Part shown: piece after piece, positions 1 to 10,618 of the stretch
How the letters are laid out: the number at the start of each line of letters is the position of its first letter
Position numbering within the stretch: the first letter of the stretch is position 1
Assembly (NCBI GenBank): GCA_030447865.1
Contig: JAUJOD010000001.1
Coordinates: 62,001 to 126,000, forward strand
Length of the DNA stretch: 64,000 bases
From: Nocardioidaceae bacterium
GTDB lineage: Bacteria; Actinomycetota; Actinomycetes; Propionibacteriales; Nocardioidaceae
Direction of reading: 5' to 3'
Made by a program: the position numbers and the translations under genes
Notes under the pieces: model-generated
The model's database searches: none
What the model saw: only the letters and a program-made list of their open reading frames with translations
Told to the model about the DNA's origin: nothing

Positions 1-1707
1 AACGGCTACCGGAGCCGCTGGTTCCACCATCTCCAGCGGAAGCGGGGACTCTTCCAACCGGTCGCCGGCCCGCCGCGGCAGCGTCAGCCGGAACAGCGAC
101 CCCCGGCCAGGGCGCCCACAGGCGTCGAGCCGGCCGCCGTGCAGAGCGGTGTCCTCGATGGCGATCGAAAGCCCGAGGCCGGTACCTCCGCGAGTCCGCG
201 CGCGAGCGGGGTCAGCCCGCCAGAACCGATTGAAGACCAAGACTTCTTCGCCGCTCTTCAGCCCGACTCCGTAGTCGCGCACGGTCAGCGCGACGGCGTT
301 GGAACCGGTGGCCACCGTCACCTCGACGTCGCGACCTTCTCCATAGGTGATGGCGTTCACCACCAGGTTGCGCACGATGCGCTCGACCCGACGTACGTCG
401 GCCTCGGCGTAGCACGGCTCGTCGGGTACGGACACGCTCACGCGAGTGCCGCGCTGAGCCGCCAACGGGGCCGCCCAGTCGTCCACGCGACGCGCCACGT
501 CGCGAATGTCGACGTCACCCAGGTCGAGCACCGCGGCCCCGGCATCGAACCGGCTGATCTCGAGCAGGTCGGTGAGCAGTCCTTCGAACCGGTCCAGCTC
601 GCCTTGCAGCAGCTCAGCCGAGCGAGCGGTGACCGGGTCGAAGTCCTCGCGGGAGTCGTGCAGGACGTCAGCTGCCATCCGCACGGTCGTGAGCGGCGTA
701 CGCAGCTCGTGGCTCACATCGGCCACGAAGCGGCGCTGGACGCGGGAGAGCTCCTCGAGCTGGCGGATCTGTCGCTGCAGGCTGCTGGCCATCTGGTTGA
801 AGGACACGCCCAGCCGCGCGATGTCGTCCTTGCCCCGCACGTGCATCCGCTCCTCCAGCCGACCGGCTGCAAGGCGCTCGGCGATGCGGCGCGCCAGCCG
901 CACGGGCGTGACCACCTGCCGGGTGACCAGCCACGCGATGGTCCCCAGCAACACAACCAGCACGACCCCCGTGGTGATCAAGGCGCTGCGTACGACGAAC
1001 AGGGTTTCCTGCTGCTCGGTCAGCGGGAAGACGTGGAACAACGCGTAGATCTGCCCGGTGGTGGGAACGCGCAACTGAGACCCGACGACCAGGCCCGGCT
1101 CAGCTGGCCGGTCGCGGTCGTTGAAGTAGAGGGTCGAGTAAGCCCACCAGCTCCCGGGCTCGGCCCGGACCTGCTGCATCAGCGCCGCTGGGATCGACCT
1201 GCTGGGCGTCACCGCTCCCGACACCAGGCGACCGCCAGAACCGTCCGTGCCAGTGCTGGGGCTGAGGGGGCCGATTATCACTAGGTCGTACTGGTCGCGG
1301 GCCTCGTCGCCCCGTGCCAGCGAGTCGATGAGGTTACGAAGCTCGGGGCCAACGTCGAAAAAGTTGCCGATCTCGGCGCTGTCAAGTTGCGATTGGGCGT
1401 ACTCAGCGCCCCCCGCCGCTTCGGCCAGCGAAGCGTCCACCTTGCTGTCGAGGATGCGGTCGGTGACCTGGCGCAGGAGCACCTCGCCGGCCAAGATCGC
1501 CAGGACCGCCGACAGGGTCAGCGTGCCGATCACGACCCGAGCCTGGATCGACCGGCGCCACAGGTCGACAAGGTGGCGCACCGGCGCGGTGATGAACCGG
1601 ACCGCGGCGCTCAGCGCTCGTGCGGCTGAACTGCCCGGCCACCGCTCCACCGAGGAAGCGCCGGGGCGCTGCGGGGCTGCGTCTGGCGAGGAGAGATCGT
1701 GCGCCAT
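1..1707 (-). CDS. mtrB: MtrB sensor histidine kinase (3' end outside window)
   Basis: This is the membrane kinase that phosphorylates MtrA; in mycobacteria and corynebacteria the pair controls cell-wall and division genes. The 569 visible codons start at an ATG 5 bp after the mtrA stop and run off the left edge. Visible parts are a cytoplasmic N-tail, TM1 (about 57-78), an extracellular loop, TM2 (about 243-261), HAMP (about 262-315), the H-box HELRTPL with the phospho-acceptor His333, an N-box RNLVVNA (about 446-452), DYGVGL (about 478-483) and the G2 box GGTGLGLSIA (about 507-516). All ATP-binding boxes are intact. The C-terminus cannot be judged. The partner lipoprotein gene lpqB, usually next in this operon, would lie beyond the window. 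Confidence 0.95.
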   Translation of the reverse strand, partial: MAHDLSSPDAAPQRPGASSVERWPGSSAARALSAAVRFITAPVRHLVDLWRRSIQARVVIGTLTLSAVLAILAGEVLLRQVTDRILDSKVDASLAEAAGGAEYAQSQLDSAEIGNFFDVGPELRNLIDSLARGDEARDQYDLVIIGPLSPSTGTDGSGGRLVSGAVTPSRSIPAALMQQVRAEPGSWWAYSTLYFNDRDRPAEPGLVVGSQLRVPTTGQIYALFHVFPLTEQQETLFVVRSALITTGVVLVVLLGTIAWLVTRQVVTPVRLARRIAERLAAGRLEERMHVRGKDDIARLGVSFNQMASSLQRQIRQLEELSRVQRRFVADVSHELRTPLTTVRMAADVLHDSREDFDPVTARSAELLQGELDRFEGLLTDLLEISRFDAGAAVLDLGDVDIRDVARRVDDWAAPLAAQRGTRVSVSVPDEPCYAEADVRRVERIVRNLVVNAITYGEGRDVEVTVATGSNAVALTVRDYGVGLKSGEEVLVFNRFWRADPARARTRGGTGLGLSIAIEDTALHGGRLDACGRPGRGSLFRLTLPRRAGDRLEESPLPLEMVEPAAPVAV

Positions 1708-1712
1708 GCGTT

Positions 1713-2420
1713 TTATCCGGTAGCCGGTGCGTCGCCGGCCTTGTAGCCGACACCGCGCACCGTCATCACGATCTGCGGGTTCTCCGGGTCGATCTCCACC
1801 TTCGACCGCAGCCGCTGCACGTGGACGTTGACGAGCCGGGTGTCGGCTGCGTGCCGATACCCCCATACCTGTTCCAGCAGCACCTCGCGGGTGAAGACCT
1901 GCCAGGGCTTGCGCGCCAGGCAGACAAGCAGGTCGAACTCCAATGGGGTCAGCGACAAAGGGGTGCCGTTGCGTTTCACCGTGTGGCCGGCGACGTCGAT
2001 CACCAGGTCACCGATCTCAAGCGCTCCGGGGCCAGCCTCTTCAAACTTGCGCAGCCGAGCCCTGAGGCGGGCCACCAGCTCCTTGGGCTTGAACGGCTTG
2101 ACGACGTAGTCGTCGGCCCCCGACTCCAGTCCAACGACGATGTCGACGGTGTCGTTCTTGGCCGTGAGCATGATGATCGGCACACCAGACTCGTTGCGGA
2201 TCTCCCGGCACACGTCGACGCCGTCCTTGCCGGGAAGCATGAGGTCGAGCAGCACGACGTCGGGATGGAAGTCGCGAAACGCCGACAGGGCACGATCGCC
2301 GGTGGCGCACACTCGCGGCTCAAAGCCCTCGTTGCGCAAGACGATCGTCAACATCTCGGCCAGCGAGGAGTCGTCGTCGACCACGAGAACTCTGCCTCTG
2401 TGCGCGTGCACAGGCTCCAC
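1713..2420 (-). CDS. mtrA: MtrA response regulator
   Basis: OmpR-family DNA-binding response regulator of 235 aa. The receiver domain (about 9-120) has the acidic pocket VVDDD and phospho-acceptor Asp59 in LLDLMLPG, followed by MLTAK and KPFKPKEL. The winged-helix effector domain (about 140-230) contains PLEFDLL, VWGYRHAADTRLVNVHVQRLR and VRGVGYKAG, which match mycobacterial MtrA closely. The start is a GTG at 2420 with a poor ribosome-binding site; an internal start before RVLVVDDD is possible because little sequence precedes the domain. It is transcribed with mtrB and lies 112 bp downstream of ahcY on the same strand, so it could have its own promoter or be read from ahcY. Confidence 0.96.
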   Translation of the reverse strand: MEPVHAHRGRVLVVDDDSSLAEMLTIVLRNEGFEPRVCATGDRALSAFRDFHPDVVLLDLMLPGKDGVDVCREIRNESGVPIIMLTAKNDTVDIVVGLESGADDYVVKPFKPKELVARLRARLRKFEEAGPGALEIGDLVIDVAGHTVKRNGTPLSLTPLEFDLLVCLARKPWQVFTREVLLEQVWGYRHAADTRLVNVHVQRLRSKVEIDPENPQIVMTVRGVGYKAGDAPATG

Positions 2421-2490
2421 TGGGGGCCCACTCTCTCGTCCGTCCGGACCGCTGCGACAAACGTACGGTTTCCAGCGTACGGCGAAACGC

Positions 2491-2510
2491 CCGGATCACC
2501 CCCGATCCGG
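2491..2510 (-). terminator. Stem-loop between ahcY and mtrA
   Basis: Perfect 7-bp inverted repeat CCGGATC / GATCCGG around a 6-nt loop, 22 bp after the ahcY stop. There is no T-tract, so it may be an attenuator, a transcript-stabilising hairpin or a weak terminator that leaves some read-through into mtrAB. Confidence 0.4.
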
Positions 2511-2532
2511 CGGCCAGGGAGGGCCAGCGAGG

Positions 2533-4131
<1,599 letters not shown>

Positions 4132-4137
4132 GGCCCT

Positions 4138-4143
4138 AGGTTA
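4138..4143 (-). promoter_or_regulatory. Putative leaderless -10 of ahcY
   Basis: TAACCT on the minus strand, 6 nt before the ATG at 4131. The spacing fits transcription starting at or next to the start codon, so no leader RNA (such as a SAH riboswitch) is expected, and none was seen upstream. Confidence 0.5.
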
Positions 4144-4238
4144 GTGGCGTCCGAACGCTGGCGAGGTCGTGGTGGTCGAGCCAGTCGAGACCGCCTCGGG
4201 CTTGGGTCGGCCTGGTCGACCCCGCCGGGCTCTCGCGC

Positions 4239-5505
4239 CTATGCGGTTTTGCTGGGTGGGGAGAAGTAGACCCATTTGTGTTGAATGGGTTCACCGATCG
4301 GGTGTTCGTACTGCCGCCCGTCTGGTGGGCCGGGCAGCGGGTCATCGGGTGGGCGGGATCGACCGATGGTGATGCGGTGGCCGCGGTTGTCGGTGAACGC
4401 GAGCCCGTCGGGGAGGTCGGCGTTACCGCTGGTGAGGAACTCGCCGCGGTGGCGGGCGTCGTGGTGGTAGGGGCACAGACAGATAAGGTTCCAGGTGTCG
4501 GTGGGTCCGCCGTCTTTCCAGTGGATGGTGTGGTGCACCTCCAGGTACGACCGGGCGACACAGCCGGGGTAGCGGCAGCCGCGGTCGCGGTCCTCCACCA
4601 GCCGGCGGGTGCGGTCGGGGACGATCCGCATGCTGCGGCCAACGTTGACCGGTAGCCCGTCGGTTTCCCACACCGGGGCGACCGACCCGGCACAGGTCAA
4701 CTTCGCGACAAGACCCGGCGGGAGAGCGGGTCCGGCGCCCACCCAGGCGCCGTCGGTGTCGAGGTGCACATACACCCGGTACTTGTCGACCCGCGAGGTG
4801 GGTTGCACACCGGACAGGGACCGGTTGCACACCTCCACCAGGGCGTCAAACGAACTCACCTGCGGTTGCCCAGCCTGGAACAGCGCATCCTTCGCCTCGC
4901 TGATGGCGGCGGCGATCAGCGCCCCCTTGGTCGGCGGGGGCGTCCACCACCAGCCGGTACCGGGTGGAGTCATGAAACTGCGTCACCCGCCCCGACGCGA
5001 CCGCCTCAGCCGCCGACCCGGACGTGGAGGAGTCGGCTGAAGTGAGTTCCGTCGGCGTTTCGGTCGAGCCGCCGCCATCGGCGCTGGCAGTCTCGGCGGC
5101 GGTGCTGTGGGTGAAGGTGTAGCGGGACAGGGTCCGCCGGATCTGTGGGACGGTGGCGATGGTGGCGAACGAGGCGGCCTCGTCGTCGTTGAACTTGCCC
5201 TGGTGCCGGGTCACCGCGTGGACCTGCTCAAACGACAGCTCACCAGCGGCGAGCTTCCCAGTGGTCACCGGCAACTCAACGGTAGCGGCGGCGACCTCGA
5301 CGACCTGGCGGGCGCGTTCGGGGGACAGCCCGGTCTGCAACGTCAGGTAGTGCTCGACCGACCGGATCCCGTAGCCGCGCCACAGGTCGGTCTCGATCAG
5401 CTCAGCGGTCAGCTGCACCAGCCGGGCGTTCGCGACGTTGAGCACACCGCACGCGTCAGCAAGCCGGTCCTTGATGTCGACGAGCTTCGCGTAACTCTCC
5501 TCCAT
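4239..5505 (-). pseudogene. DUF222/HNH endonuclease-like (13E12 family), frameshifted
   Basis: The first part (from ATG 5505) is a DUF222 domain with the family opening LADACGVLNVANARLVQLTAEL and later LSPERARQVVEVAAA. The second part, in another frame, carries an intact HNH module: CRYPGC, LEVHHTIHWKDGGPT, NLICLCPYHH. The two frames join at the G5 run (C5 on the plus strand, 4922-4926), where dropping one G gives the smooth reading VDAPADQGALIAAAISEAK. Repaired length is about 420 aa, normal for the family. It is either a one-base insertion pseudogene or a homopolymer sequencing error. Family members are often multicopy and SOS-linked; a LexA-like box lies just upstream. Confidence 0.85.
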
Positions 5506-5512
5506 GCATACA

Positions 5513-5518
5513 ATCGTA
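5513..5518 (-). promoter_or_regulatory. Putative leaderless -10 of DUF222/HNH gene
   Basis: TACGAT on the minus strand, 7 nt before the ATG at 5505. It is overlapped by the LexA-like box at 5514-5529, so a bound repressor would block it. Confidence 0.45.
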
Positions 5519-5529
5519 CACCTGTTCGA
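5514..5529 (-). promoter_or_regulatory. LexA-like SOS box
   Basis: TCGTACACCTGTTCGA on the plus strand has one mismatch to the actinobacterial LexA consensus TCGAAC-N4-GTTCGA. It covers the putative -10 hexamer of the DUF222/HNH gene, a classical repressor position. Confidence 0.6.
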
Positions 5530-5618
5530 CGACAAGGTCACGCGAAAGTGGTGCTTGTGGACAACCAGTCACTACCACCCCCGGTCGTAATGCCTGGGCC
5601 AACAAAACGACTGGCACC

Positions 5619-6191
5619 ATGGATGTCGTGGACGTCGTCTTCATCAAGAAGGTGAAGCGACCCGTCGGCATTGGCGTCTGGGGGGCCTACGTGTTGGCCA
5701 CCGACGAATTCGGCACGTGGCTCTACACACCGGCTGGATCCCGCTACCGGGGCGAGGACGGTCAGCACACGGGAGTCTGCGAAGTAGCGCAGGACAGCGA
5801 CGGCATAGGCAGGCCCATCGTGCAACTGATTCCACCCCGCGCTTGGTGGATCGCTACATGGTATCCACCTGATGCCGACCGTGACGTCACCGTGGACATC
5901 TGCACTCCCGCAGTCCTCGTCGAGCGAACCTGGACATACACCGACATGGAGCTCGACCCCTGGCGCGGCCGCGATGGCACAGTTACCACAGACGACTGGC
6001 GCGAGTTCCAGGCCGCCCGCGCTGCGGGATGGATCAACGAATCCGAGGCGGCAGAATCCATAGCAGCGACGAAAACGATCGAGAGGCTCCTTCGGCTGCG
6101 CATAGAGCCGTTCGACCGTAAAGGGATCGCCAAACTCACTTGTGCCATACAACTAGCTCAGCCGCGCCGCCCGCTCCACCACTGGGCGTGA
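5619..6191 (+). CDS. DUF402 domain protein
   Basis: Protein of 190 aa with DUF402 hallmarks: WWIATWYPPD, VDICTPAVLVERTWTYTDMELD, and an acidic stretch followed by an EFQAARAAGWI-type helix. The family adopts an FomD/ntdP-like fold, and characterised members hydrolyse nucleoside di- or triphosphates or nucleotidyl conjugates; which applies here is not known. The start is ATG 5619 with no clear ribosome-binding site. The gene is transcribed away from the DUF222 gene, with only a 113-bp intergenic stretch that must hold both promoters. The downstream gene is convergent, so it is probably monocistronic. Confidence 0.75.
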   Translation: MDVVDVVFIKKVKRPVGIGVWGAYVLATDEFGTWLYTPAGSRYRGEDGQHTGVCEVAQDSDGIGRPIVQLIPPRAWWIATWYPPDADRDVTVDICTPAVLVERTWTYTDMELDPWRGRDGTVTTDDWREFQAARAAGWINESEAAESIAATKTIERLLRLRIEPFDRKGIAKLTCAIQLAQPRRPLHHWA

Positions 6192-6315
6192 ACCCTCGGC
6201 TCCGCTTCGGGGGACTTGTCCTTGGACGTGCCGCAGATCTGGGTGATCTGGGCAGACTGGACCACCGGACTTCCTGGCCGTCGAAGCGGCAGTGACGGCG
6301 GGGCGACGCCTTCCG

Positions 6316-7269
6316 TCAGCCGGAGGAGGCGACGGCAGCTCGGAAGATGTCGGGCTCGATGAAGATATGCGTCGCCGACGGCACAGCTTGCCTGATGCTG
6401 TCCTCGACCGCGTTGATCGTGTCGGTGATGAGCTGAGCGCTGTCAGTGGGGCGCACCGAGATCTTGCAGGCGACCAGGACCTGCTCCGGTCCGAGGTGCA
6501 AAGTGCGCAGGCTGAGGATGTCGAGCACATGATCGTTGGCGCGGATGCGCGCGGCGATCAACTCGCGCTCGCGCGGAGCGGCGGCCTCGCCAAGCAGCAG
6601 GCTCTTGGTCTCCACCGCCAGCACAATCGCCACGGTCACGAGCAGGAGACCGATCGCGACGGTACCGGCGACGTCCCAGTAGCCGTTGTGCGTCAGCAGT
6701 GTCAGACCAACGCCGAAAAGCGCGAAGATCAACCCGAGCAGAGCCGCGAAGTCCTCGAGCAGGACCACCGGAAGCTCGGGTGCCTTGGCGTTGCGGATGA
6801 ACTCGCCCCAGCTGGCCTCCCCCCGGACCTTGTTGGACTCGACGATCGCGGTGCGGAACGAGAAGGTCTCCATGATGATGGCGGCGCCCAGCACAACCAG
6901 CGGCACCCACCACCAGTCACTCTCCAGCAGTTCGTTCTCCTTGCCAGCGTGCACCTCGTGGTACTTGTGGTAGGCCTCGTACAGCGCGAACAGGCCACCG
7001 ACGGTGAACAGCACGATCGACACGATGAACGCGTAGATGTACCGCTCGCGGCCAAAGCCGAAGGGGTGGTTCTTCGTCGGGGCACGCCTAGCGCGCTTCC
7101 CGCCGAGCAGCAGCAGCGCCTGGTTTCCGGAGTCGGCCAGGGAGTGGATCGACTCCGCAAGCATCGACGACGACCTGGTCAGCGCCCACGCCAACAACTT
7201 GGTGGCCGCGATCCCGAGGTTCGCAAGCAATGCCGCGATGATTGCCTTGGTGCCGCCTTCTGCGCTCAT
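6316..7269 (-). CDS. Cation diffusion facilitator (CDF) transporter
   Basis: Membrane protein of 317 aa that should export divalent metal ions such as zinc, cobalt, iron or manganese in exchange for protons. The N-terminal TM region has the family block SSSMLAESIHSLADSGNQALLLLG, containing the Asp/His metal site. More TM segments follow (about 83-103, 121-141, 175-195, 205-225). The cytoplasmic C-terminal domain carries DHVLDILSLRT and HIFIEPD. It begins with ATGA overlapping the stop of the SIS gene, so it is the last gene of the manB operon. Metal supply to metal-dependent sugar enzymes is a possible link, but this is inference. Confidence 0.9.
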   Translation of the reverse strand: MSAEGGTKAIIAALLANLGIAATKLLAWALTRSSSMLAESIHSLADSGNQALLLLGGKRARRAPTKNHPFGFGRERYIYAFIVSIVLFTVGGLFALYEAYHKYHEVHAGKENELLESDWWWVPLVVLGAAIIMETFSFRTAIVESNKVRGEASWGEFIRNAKAPELPVVLLEDFAALLGLIFALFGVGLTLLTHNGYWDVAGTVAIGLLLVTVAIVLAVETKSLLLGEAAAPRERELIAARIRANDHVLDILSLRTLHLGPEQVLVACKISVRPTDSAQLITDTINAVEDSIRQAVPSATHIFIEPDIFRAAVASSG

Positions 7270-8315
7270 CGGCCCGCCTGCTCCTCGTCGTCTCGGGACA
7301 ACCCGATGCCGAGATACGTGGCGGCATACAGGCCGGTGGTCAGCAGCGAGCCGTAGCGCGCCATCTCGGGTCCCGCTGTCCCTTCGATGGTCTGGCATCG
7401 TACGTCGTGGCTCGTCGCCGTCGTCGTCAACCTCCCCCGCAGCTCCCGGATCGTGGCCTCCTCGGTGCCGTCGTCGAGGATCAGCAGGCTGGGCCGTAAC
7501 GACGTTTCGGTTTCGGCTCCATCGCTGAACGGGTCGGCAAAAACGTCGCGGCGGCGGGTCGCCTCGAGCACCGGCAGCAGATGGGCCGCGTCGGCTGCGA
7601 GCGCCGGCCGACCCGTTGTGCGGCGCAGCCCCTCCGCCACCCGTCGGGCTGCCCTCGCCGCGAGGACCGACCCGCCCCACACCAGCGGCAACGAGTCGGC
7701 AAGCGCGAACGCGAGATCCTTCGCCGGGTTGCTCGCGATGTCTCGCTGCGGGGAGCAGGCGACAGCGACCTCGTCCAGTGCCCGGGCGACATCGTCGGCG
7801 TCGATCTCCGGGCCAACCCCCAACCTGTGAAGCGCCTGCAGCATGACAACAGCGACGGCGAGCGCGTCGTCGGTCTGGGTGGGGAGCAGGGTGCTGTGGC
7901 GAGCCTGCGACAGCTCGGCGAGCACCGAGTGCGGCGGGCACGCGGTGATGAGCGCACAGCCACGGCGTACGGCCTCGCGCACCGCTGACGCGGTCTGGGC
8001 GTCTCCCCCGGCCGGCGCCAGCACGATGACCAGGTCAAGTGCACCGGCCCACCCGGGCAGGCTGGGTCCGGGCCAGGCGACGAACGGCACCGGGCTCCAC
8101 GGCTCGAGGACCGCCCGAAGCAGGCGGGCGTCCGCGCCAGCCGCCACGATCGCGCGGGGCGCTGCGTCCGGCCCGAGCGCGGCGAGGGCCTGGCCGGCGC
8201 CGCCTGCCTCCAGCCGCACCCGAGCCCCGGACTCCGCCAGCCGCCGCAGGAGGGGATCGGCCGTCGCCAGCGCGTCCGGGTTGTCAAGTCGGGTGTCGTC
8301 GAAGGAGTCCGCCAT
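7266..8315 (-). CDS. SIS-domain sugar-phosphate isomerase-like protein
   Basis: Protein of 349 aa resembling the bifunctional glucose-6-phosphate/mannose-6-phosphate isomerase-type SIS proteins next to manB in actinobacteria (the Rv3256c position in M. tuberculosis, from memory). Two nucleotide-fold halves are visible: an N-terminal part with PRAIVAAGADARLLRAV and LDLVIVLAPAGGDAQTASAVREAVRRG, and a C-terminal part with SLPLVWGGSVLAARAARRVAEGL. The typical SIS phosphate loop is weak, so activity is unproven. The start is 4 bp after the Trm112-like stop, and the stop overlaps the CDF start. The likely role is interconverting hexose phosphates that feed ManB. Confidence 0.7.
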   Translation of the reverse strand: MADSFDDTRLDNPDALATADPLLRRLAESGARVRLEAGGAGQALAALGPDAAPRAIVAAGADARLLRAVLEPWSPVPFVAWPGPSLPGWAGALDLVIVLAPAGGDAQTASAVREAVRRGCALITACPPHSVLAELSQARHSTLLPTQTDDALAVAVVMLQALHRLGVGPEIDADDVARALDEVAVACSPQRDIASNPAKDLAFALADSLPLVWGGSVLAARAARRVAEGLRRTTGRPALAADAAHLLPVLEATRRRDVFADPFSDGAETETSLRPSLLILDDGTEEATIRELRGRLTTTATSHDVRCQTIEGTAGPEMARYGSLLTTGLYAATYLGIGLSRDDEEQAGR

Positions 8316-8319
8316 CGCG

Positions 8320-8625
8320 TCAGAACGTCCGCTCGGAGTCCACGTCTCCTGTGCCTTCCGGCGAACCGTCCCGGTCGACCACGTCTGGCGGAGCGTCGAC
8401 CTCGCCGAACGGCACGTCCGCGGCGGCATCCTCCCGAGCGTCGCCCGACGCGCCGGCGCTCGGCTTGCGTGCTTCGTCGACAAGCATCACGGGGATGTCG
8501 TCGCGAACCGGGTAGATGAGGCCGCATCCGGTGCAGATCAGCTCGTCGTTGTCGTTGTCGACGTCCAACGAGCTCTTGCAGGCCGGGCAGACCAAGATCT
8601 CGAGCAGAACCGGGTCGAGCTTCAC
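8320..8625 (-). CDS. Trm112-like zinc-ribbon protein
   Basis: Small protein of 101 aa whose first 55 residues form the Trm112/YcaR zinc ribbon: CPAC (Cys13, Cys16) and CTGC (Cys31, Cys34), with LLEILVCP and [13 protein letters not shown]. The remaining 45 residues are acidic and look disordered. Family members stabilise or activate partner enzymes, best known for methyltransferases. In actinobacteria this one sits between manB and the SIS isomerase, which suggests a partner in sugar metabolism, though that is inference. It starts with GTGA overlapping the manB stop. Confidence 0.85.
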   Translation of the reverse strand: MKLDPVLLEILVCPACKSSLDVDNDNDELICTGCGLIYPVRDDIPVMLVDEARKPSAGASGDAREDAAADVPFGEVDAPPDVVDRDGSPEGTGDVDSERTF

Positions 8626-10028
8626 ATGCTCCTCCTCAACAGCGCCGTTACCTGATCGCGGGTGGCTGCCATCGTCGCAGAATCAACGCCCTCCACGTTC
8701 AGGCGCAGCAGCGGCTCGGTGTTCGACGGACGGATATTGAACCACCAGTCTCTGGCGCTCACCGTGAGACCGTCGAGGTGGTCGACGCGGATCCCCGGTT
8801 CGTCGGCGTAGTGGGCCTGAACCGCCTCGATCGCCCGCGCGGCGCGGTCGGTGTTGAAGTTGATCTCCCCCGACGACGCGTAGGGGTCGAACTCCGCCAG
8901 CAGCTGCGAGACGGGTCGGTCGTCGGCGGCCAGCGCCGCCAACAGATGCAAAGCAGCCAGCAGGCCGGAGTCGGCGTACCAGAAGTCGCGAAAGTAGAAG
9001 TGGCCCGAGTGCTCAGCGCCGAACACGGCGTTCTCCTTGGCCATCACCGCCTTGATGATCGAGTGGCCGACCTGAGTTCGGATAGGAACCCCGCCATGCC
9101 GACGGATCACCTCGGGGACCGCCCGGCTGGAGATCAGGTTGTGCACGATCGGTGCCCCAGGCTCCTTCGCGAGCTCTCGTACGGCGATCAGGCCCGTCAG
9201 CGCAGAAGGAGGGATGCCGCTGCCCCGCTCGTCGACAACGAAGCACCGGTCCGCGTCGCCGTCGAAGGCAAGCCCGACGTCGGCCCGCTCACGCACGACA
9301 GCCGACTTCAGGTCCCGCAGGTTGGCCGGGTCAAGCGGGTTGGCCGCATGGTTGGGGAAGCTGCCGTCGAGGTCGAAGTACAAGGGGACGAGGTCGACGT
9401 CCAGCGCACCGAAGACCGCCGGCACCGTGTGGCCAGCCATACCGTTGGCGGCATCGACAACCACCTTCAGCCGCCGCCCGGTGACCTTGACGGTGCCGAG
9501 GAGGTGCTCGGCGTACGACGTCAGCATGTCTCGCTGCTCCAGCGCCCCGCGCCCGGCTGGCGCGCTGTTCGCGTGGGACGCAGTCAGCGCCGCCGTCGCC
9601 TTGGCATTGGCGGCCACAACCCGGTCGCGGATCGCCGTGAGACCGGTGTCGGCCGCCATCGCCGCCGCCCCGGCCCGGCACAGCTTGATGCCGTTGTACC
9701 GCGGGGGGTTATGCGACGCGGTGAACATCGCCCCGGGCAGCCCTAGCCGGCCGGAGGCGAAGTACAGCTGGTCGGTGGAGGCGAGACCGATCATCACCAC
9801 GTCGGTGCCCGTGCCGCGCACCCCGTCGGCGAAAGCGGCCGCCAGTCCAGGAGACGACGAACGCATGTCGTGACCGATCACGACCGCCGGGTCGGTCGAG
9901 CCGTCGATCACCTCGGCGACGAAAGCCGAGCCGATCTGGCGCGCGCTCGGCTCGTCGAGTTGCTCGGGGACCAGTCCGCGCACGTCGTAGGCCTTGAAGA
10001 TCGTCGCGAGGTCAGCCACGGCTCTCAT
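8622..10028 (-). CDS. manB: Phosphomannomutase/phosphoglucomutase
   Basis: Alpha-D-phosphohexomutase of 468 aa that interconverts mannose-6-P and mannose-1-P (possibly also glucose-P), feeding GDP-mannose and cell-envelope glycans. Domains run in order: substrate loop [13 protein letters not shown] (about 11-23), catalytic-serine loop [11 protein letters not shown], metal loop [11 protein letters not shown], sugar-binding loop [10 protein letters not shown] and phosphate-binding [14 protein letters not shown]. All four active-site loops are intact. It is the first gene of a four-gene overlapping run (manB, Trm112-like, SIS, CDF). A second member of the superfamily lies at 59938. The start could be ATG 10028 or a GTG 9 nt further in. 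Confidence 0.93.
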   Translation of the reverse strand: MRAVADLATIFKAYDVRGLVPEQLDEPSARQIGSAFVAEVIDGSTDPAVVIGHDMRSSSPGLAAAFADGVRGTGTDVVMIGLASTDQLYFASGRLGLPGAMFTASHNPPRYNGIKLCRAGAAAMAADTGLTAIRDRVVAANAKATAALTASHANSAPAGRGALEQRDMLTSYAEHLLGTVKVTGRRLKVVVDAANGMAGHTVPAVFGALDVDLVPLYFDLDGSFPNHAANPLDPANLRDLKSAVVRERADVGLAFDGDADRCFVVDERGSGIPPSALTGLIAVRELAKEPGAPIVHNLISSRAVPEVIRRHGGVPIRTQVGHSIIKAVMAKENAVFGAEHSGHFYFRDFWYADSGLLAALHLLAALAADDRPVSQLLAEFDPYASSGEINFNTDRAARAIEAVQAHYADEPGIRVDHLDGLTVSARDWWFNIRPSNTEPLLRLNVEGVDSATMAATRDQVTALLRRSM

Positions 10029-10069
10029 CCAAGCAGAGCTTGTGGCACCGGACGGCGCCCCGAGCGGGT

Positions 10070-10543
10070 TCAGAAGTCGATCTCGGCCGGGTCTCGACCG
10101 AGAAGTTCGGCGATGTGCTCTACCAGTGTCTCGTGGACCAGCGCGGTGCGATCGGAGCGGGTCTTGGCGCGCAGTTCGATCGGCCGCCTGAACAGCACGA
10201 TGCGGGCCGGATGCTGAGGTCGGGCTGGAACGACAACCCCGAACGGCACCCGTTCGCCGGGCCAGTCGTCGCCCACCCAGTCGTCAGGCATCTGTGGAGC
10301 GTCCTCGGTGGCGAACTCCACGCCGGAGAGCTCCTTCTCCCAGCGCCCGGCCAACCTGTCGACGAGCGACAGCACGAGCTCATCGAAGGCGTCGCGCCGA
10401 CTCGGTCGCACAGCGGGGCCACGCGGGCTCAGCGGCCCTGGCAGCGACATCGGCCCCCGCAGGCCGCGACCGTGCCGCTCACGAGTCGGCTCGAGGCGCC
10501 GTCCGACGACGGGAAGAGCAGGACCCTTTCGCGGCTCAGGCAC
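10070..10543 (-). CDS. Metallopeptidase-family (zincin-like) protein, catalytic motif absent
   Basis: Protein of 157 aa that resembles the zincin-like metallopeptidase family found beside DUF3499 in many actinobacteria. The conserved body includes FDELVLSLVDRLAGRWEKEL, VEFATEDAP, PARIVLFRRPIELRA and a C-terminal helix. Where active members have a HExxH metal site, this protein reads EHIAE (about 142-146), so zinc chemistry as known for the family is unlikely. GTG 10543 is supported by TAGAGT exactly 6 nt upstream. The N-terminal 45 residues are basic and Pro/Arg-rich. It stands divergent from DUF3499. Confidence 0.7.
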   Translation of the reverse strand: MPEPRKGPALPVVGRRLEPTRERHGRGLRGPMSLPGPLSPRGPAVRPSRRDAFDELVLSLVDRLAGRWEKELSGVEFATEDAPQMPDDWVGDDWPGERVPFGVVVPARPQHPARIVLFRRPIELRAKTRSDRTALVHETLVEHIAELLGRDPAEIDF

Positions 10544-10549
10544 AGGCAG

Positions 10550-10555
10550 ACTCTA
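10550..10555 (-). promoter_or_regulatory. Putative leaderless -10 of the zincin-like gene
   Basis: TAGAGT on the minus strand, 6 nt before GTG 10543. It decides the start codon of a gene with no ribosome-binding site. Confidence 0.45.
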
Positions 10556-10618
10556 GTGCGGTGACGAGACACAACCTCAGCCATCGCCGCAATGCCGGGC
10601 TGCGCCGAGCGCGGACGG

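Noticed and set aside
139-1284. Long plus-strand open frames opposite mtrB and in many other places
   Set aside because: They are GC-rich shadows of real genes, without family motifs or ribosome-binding sites.
4132-4238. SAH riboswitch upstream of ahcY
   Set aside because: The expected conserved core was not seen, and a -10 hexamer lies 6 nt from the ATG, leaving no leader.
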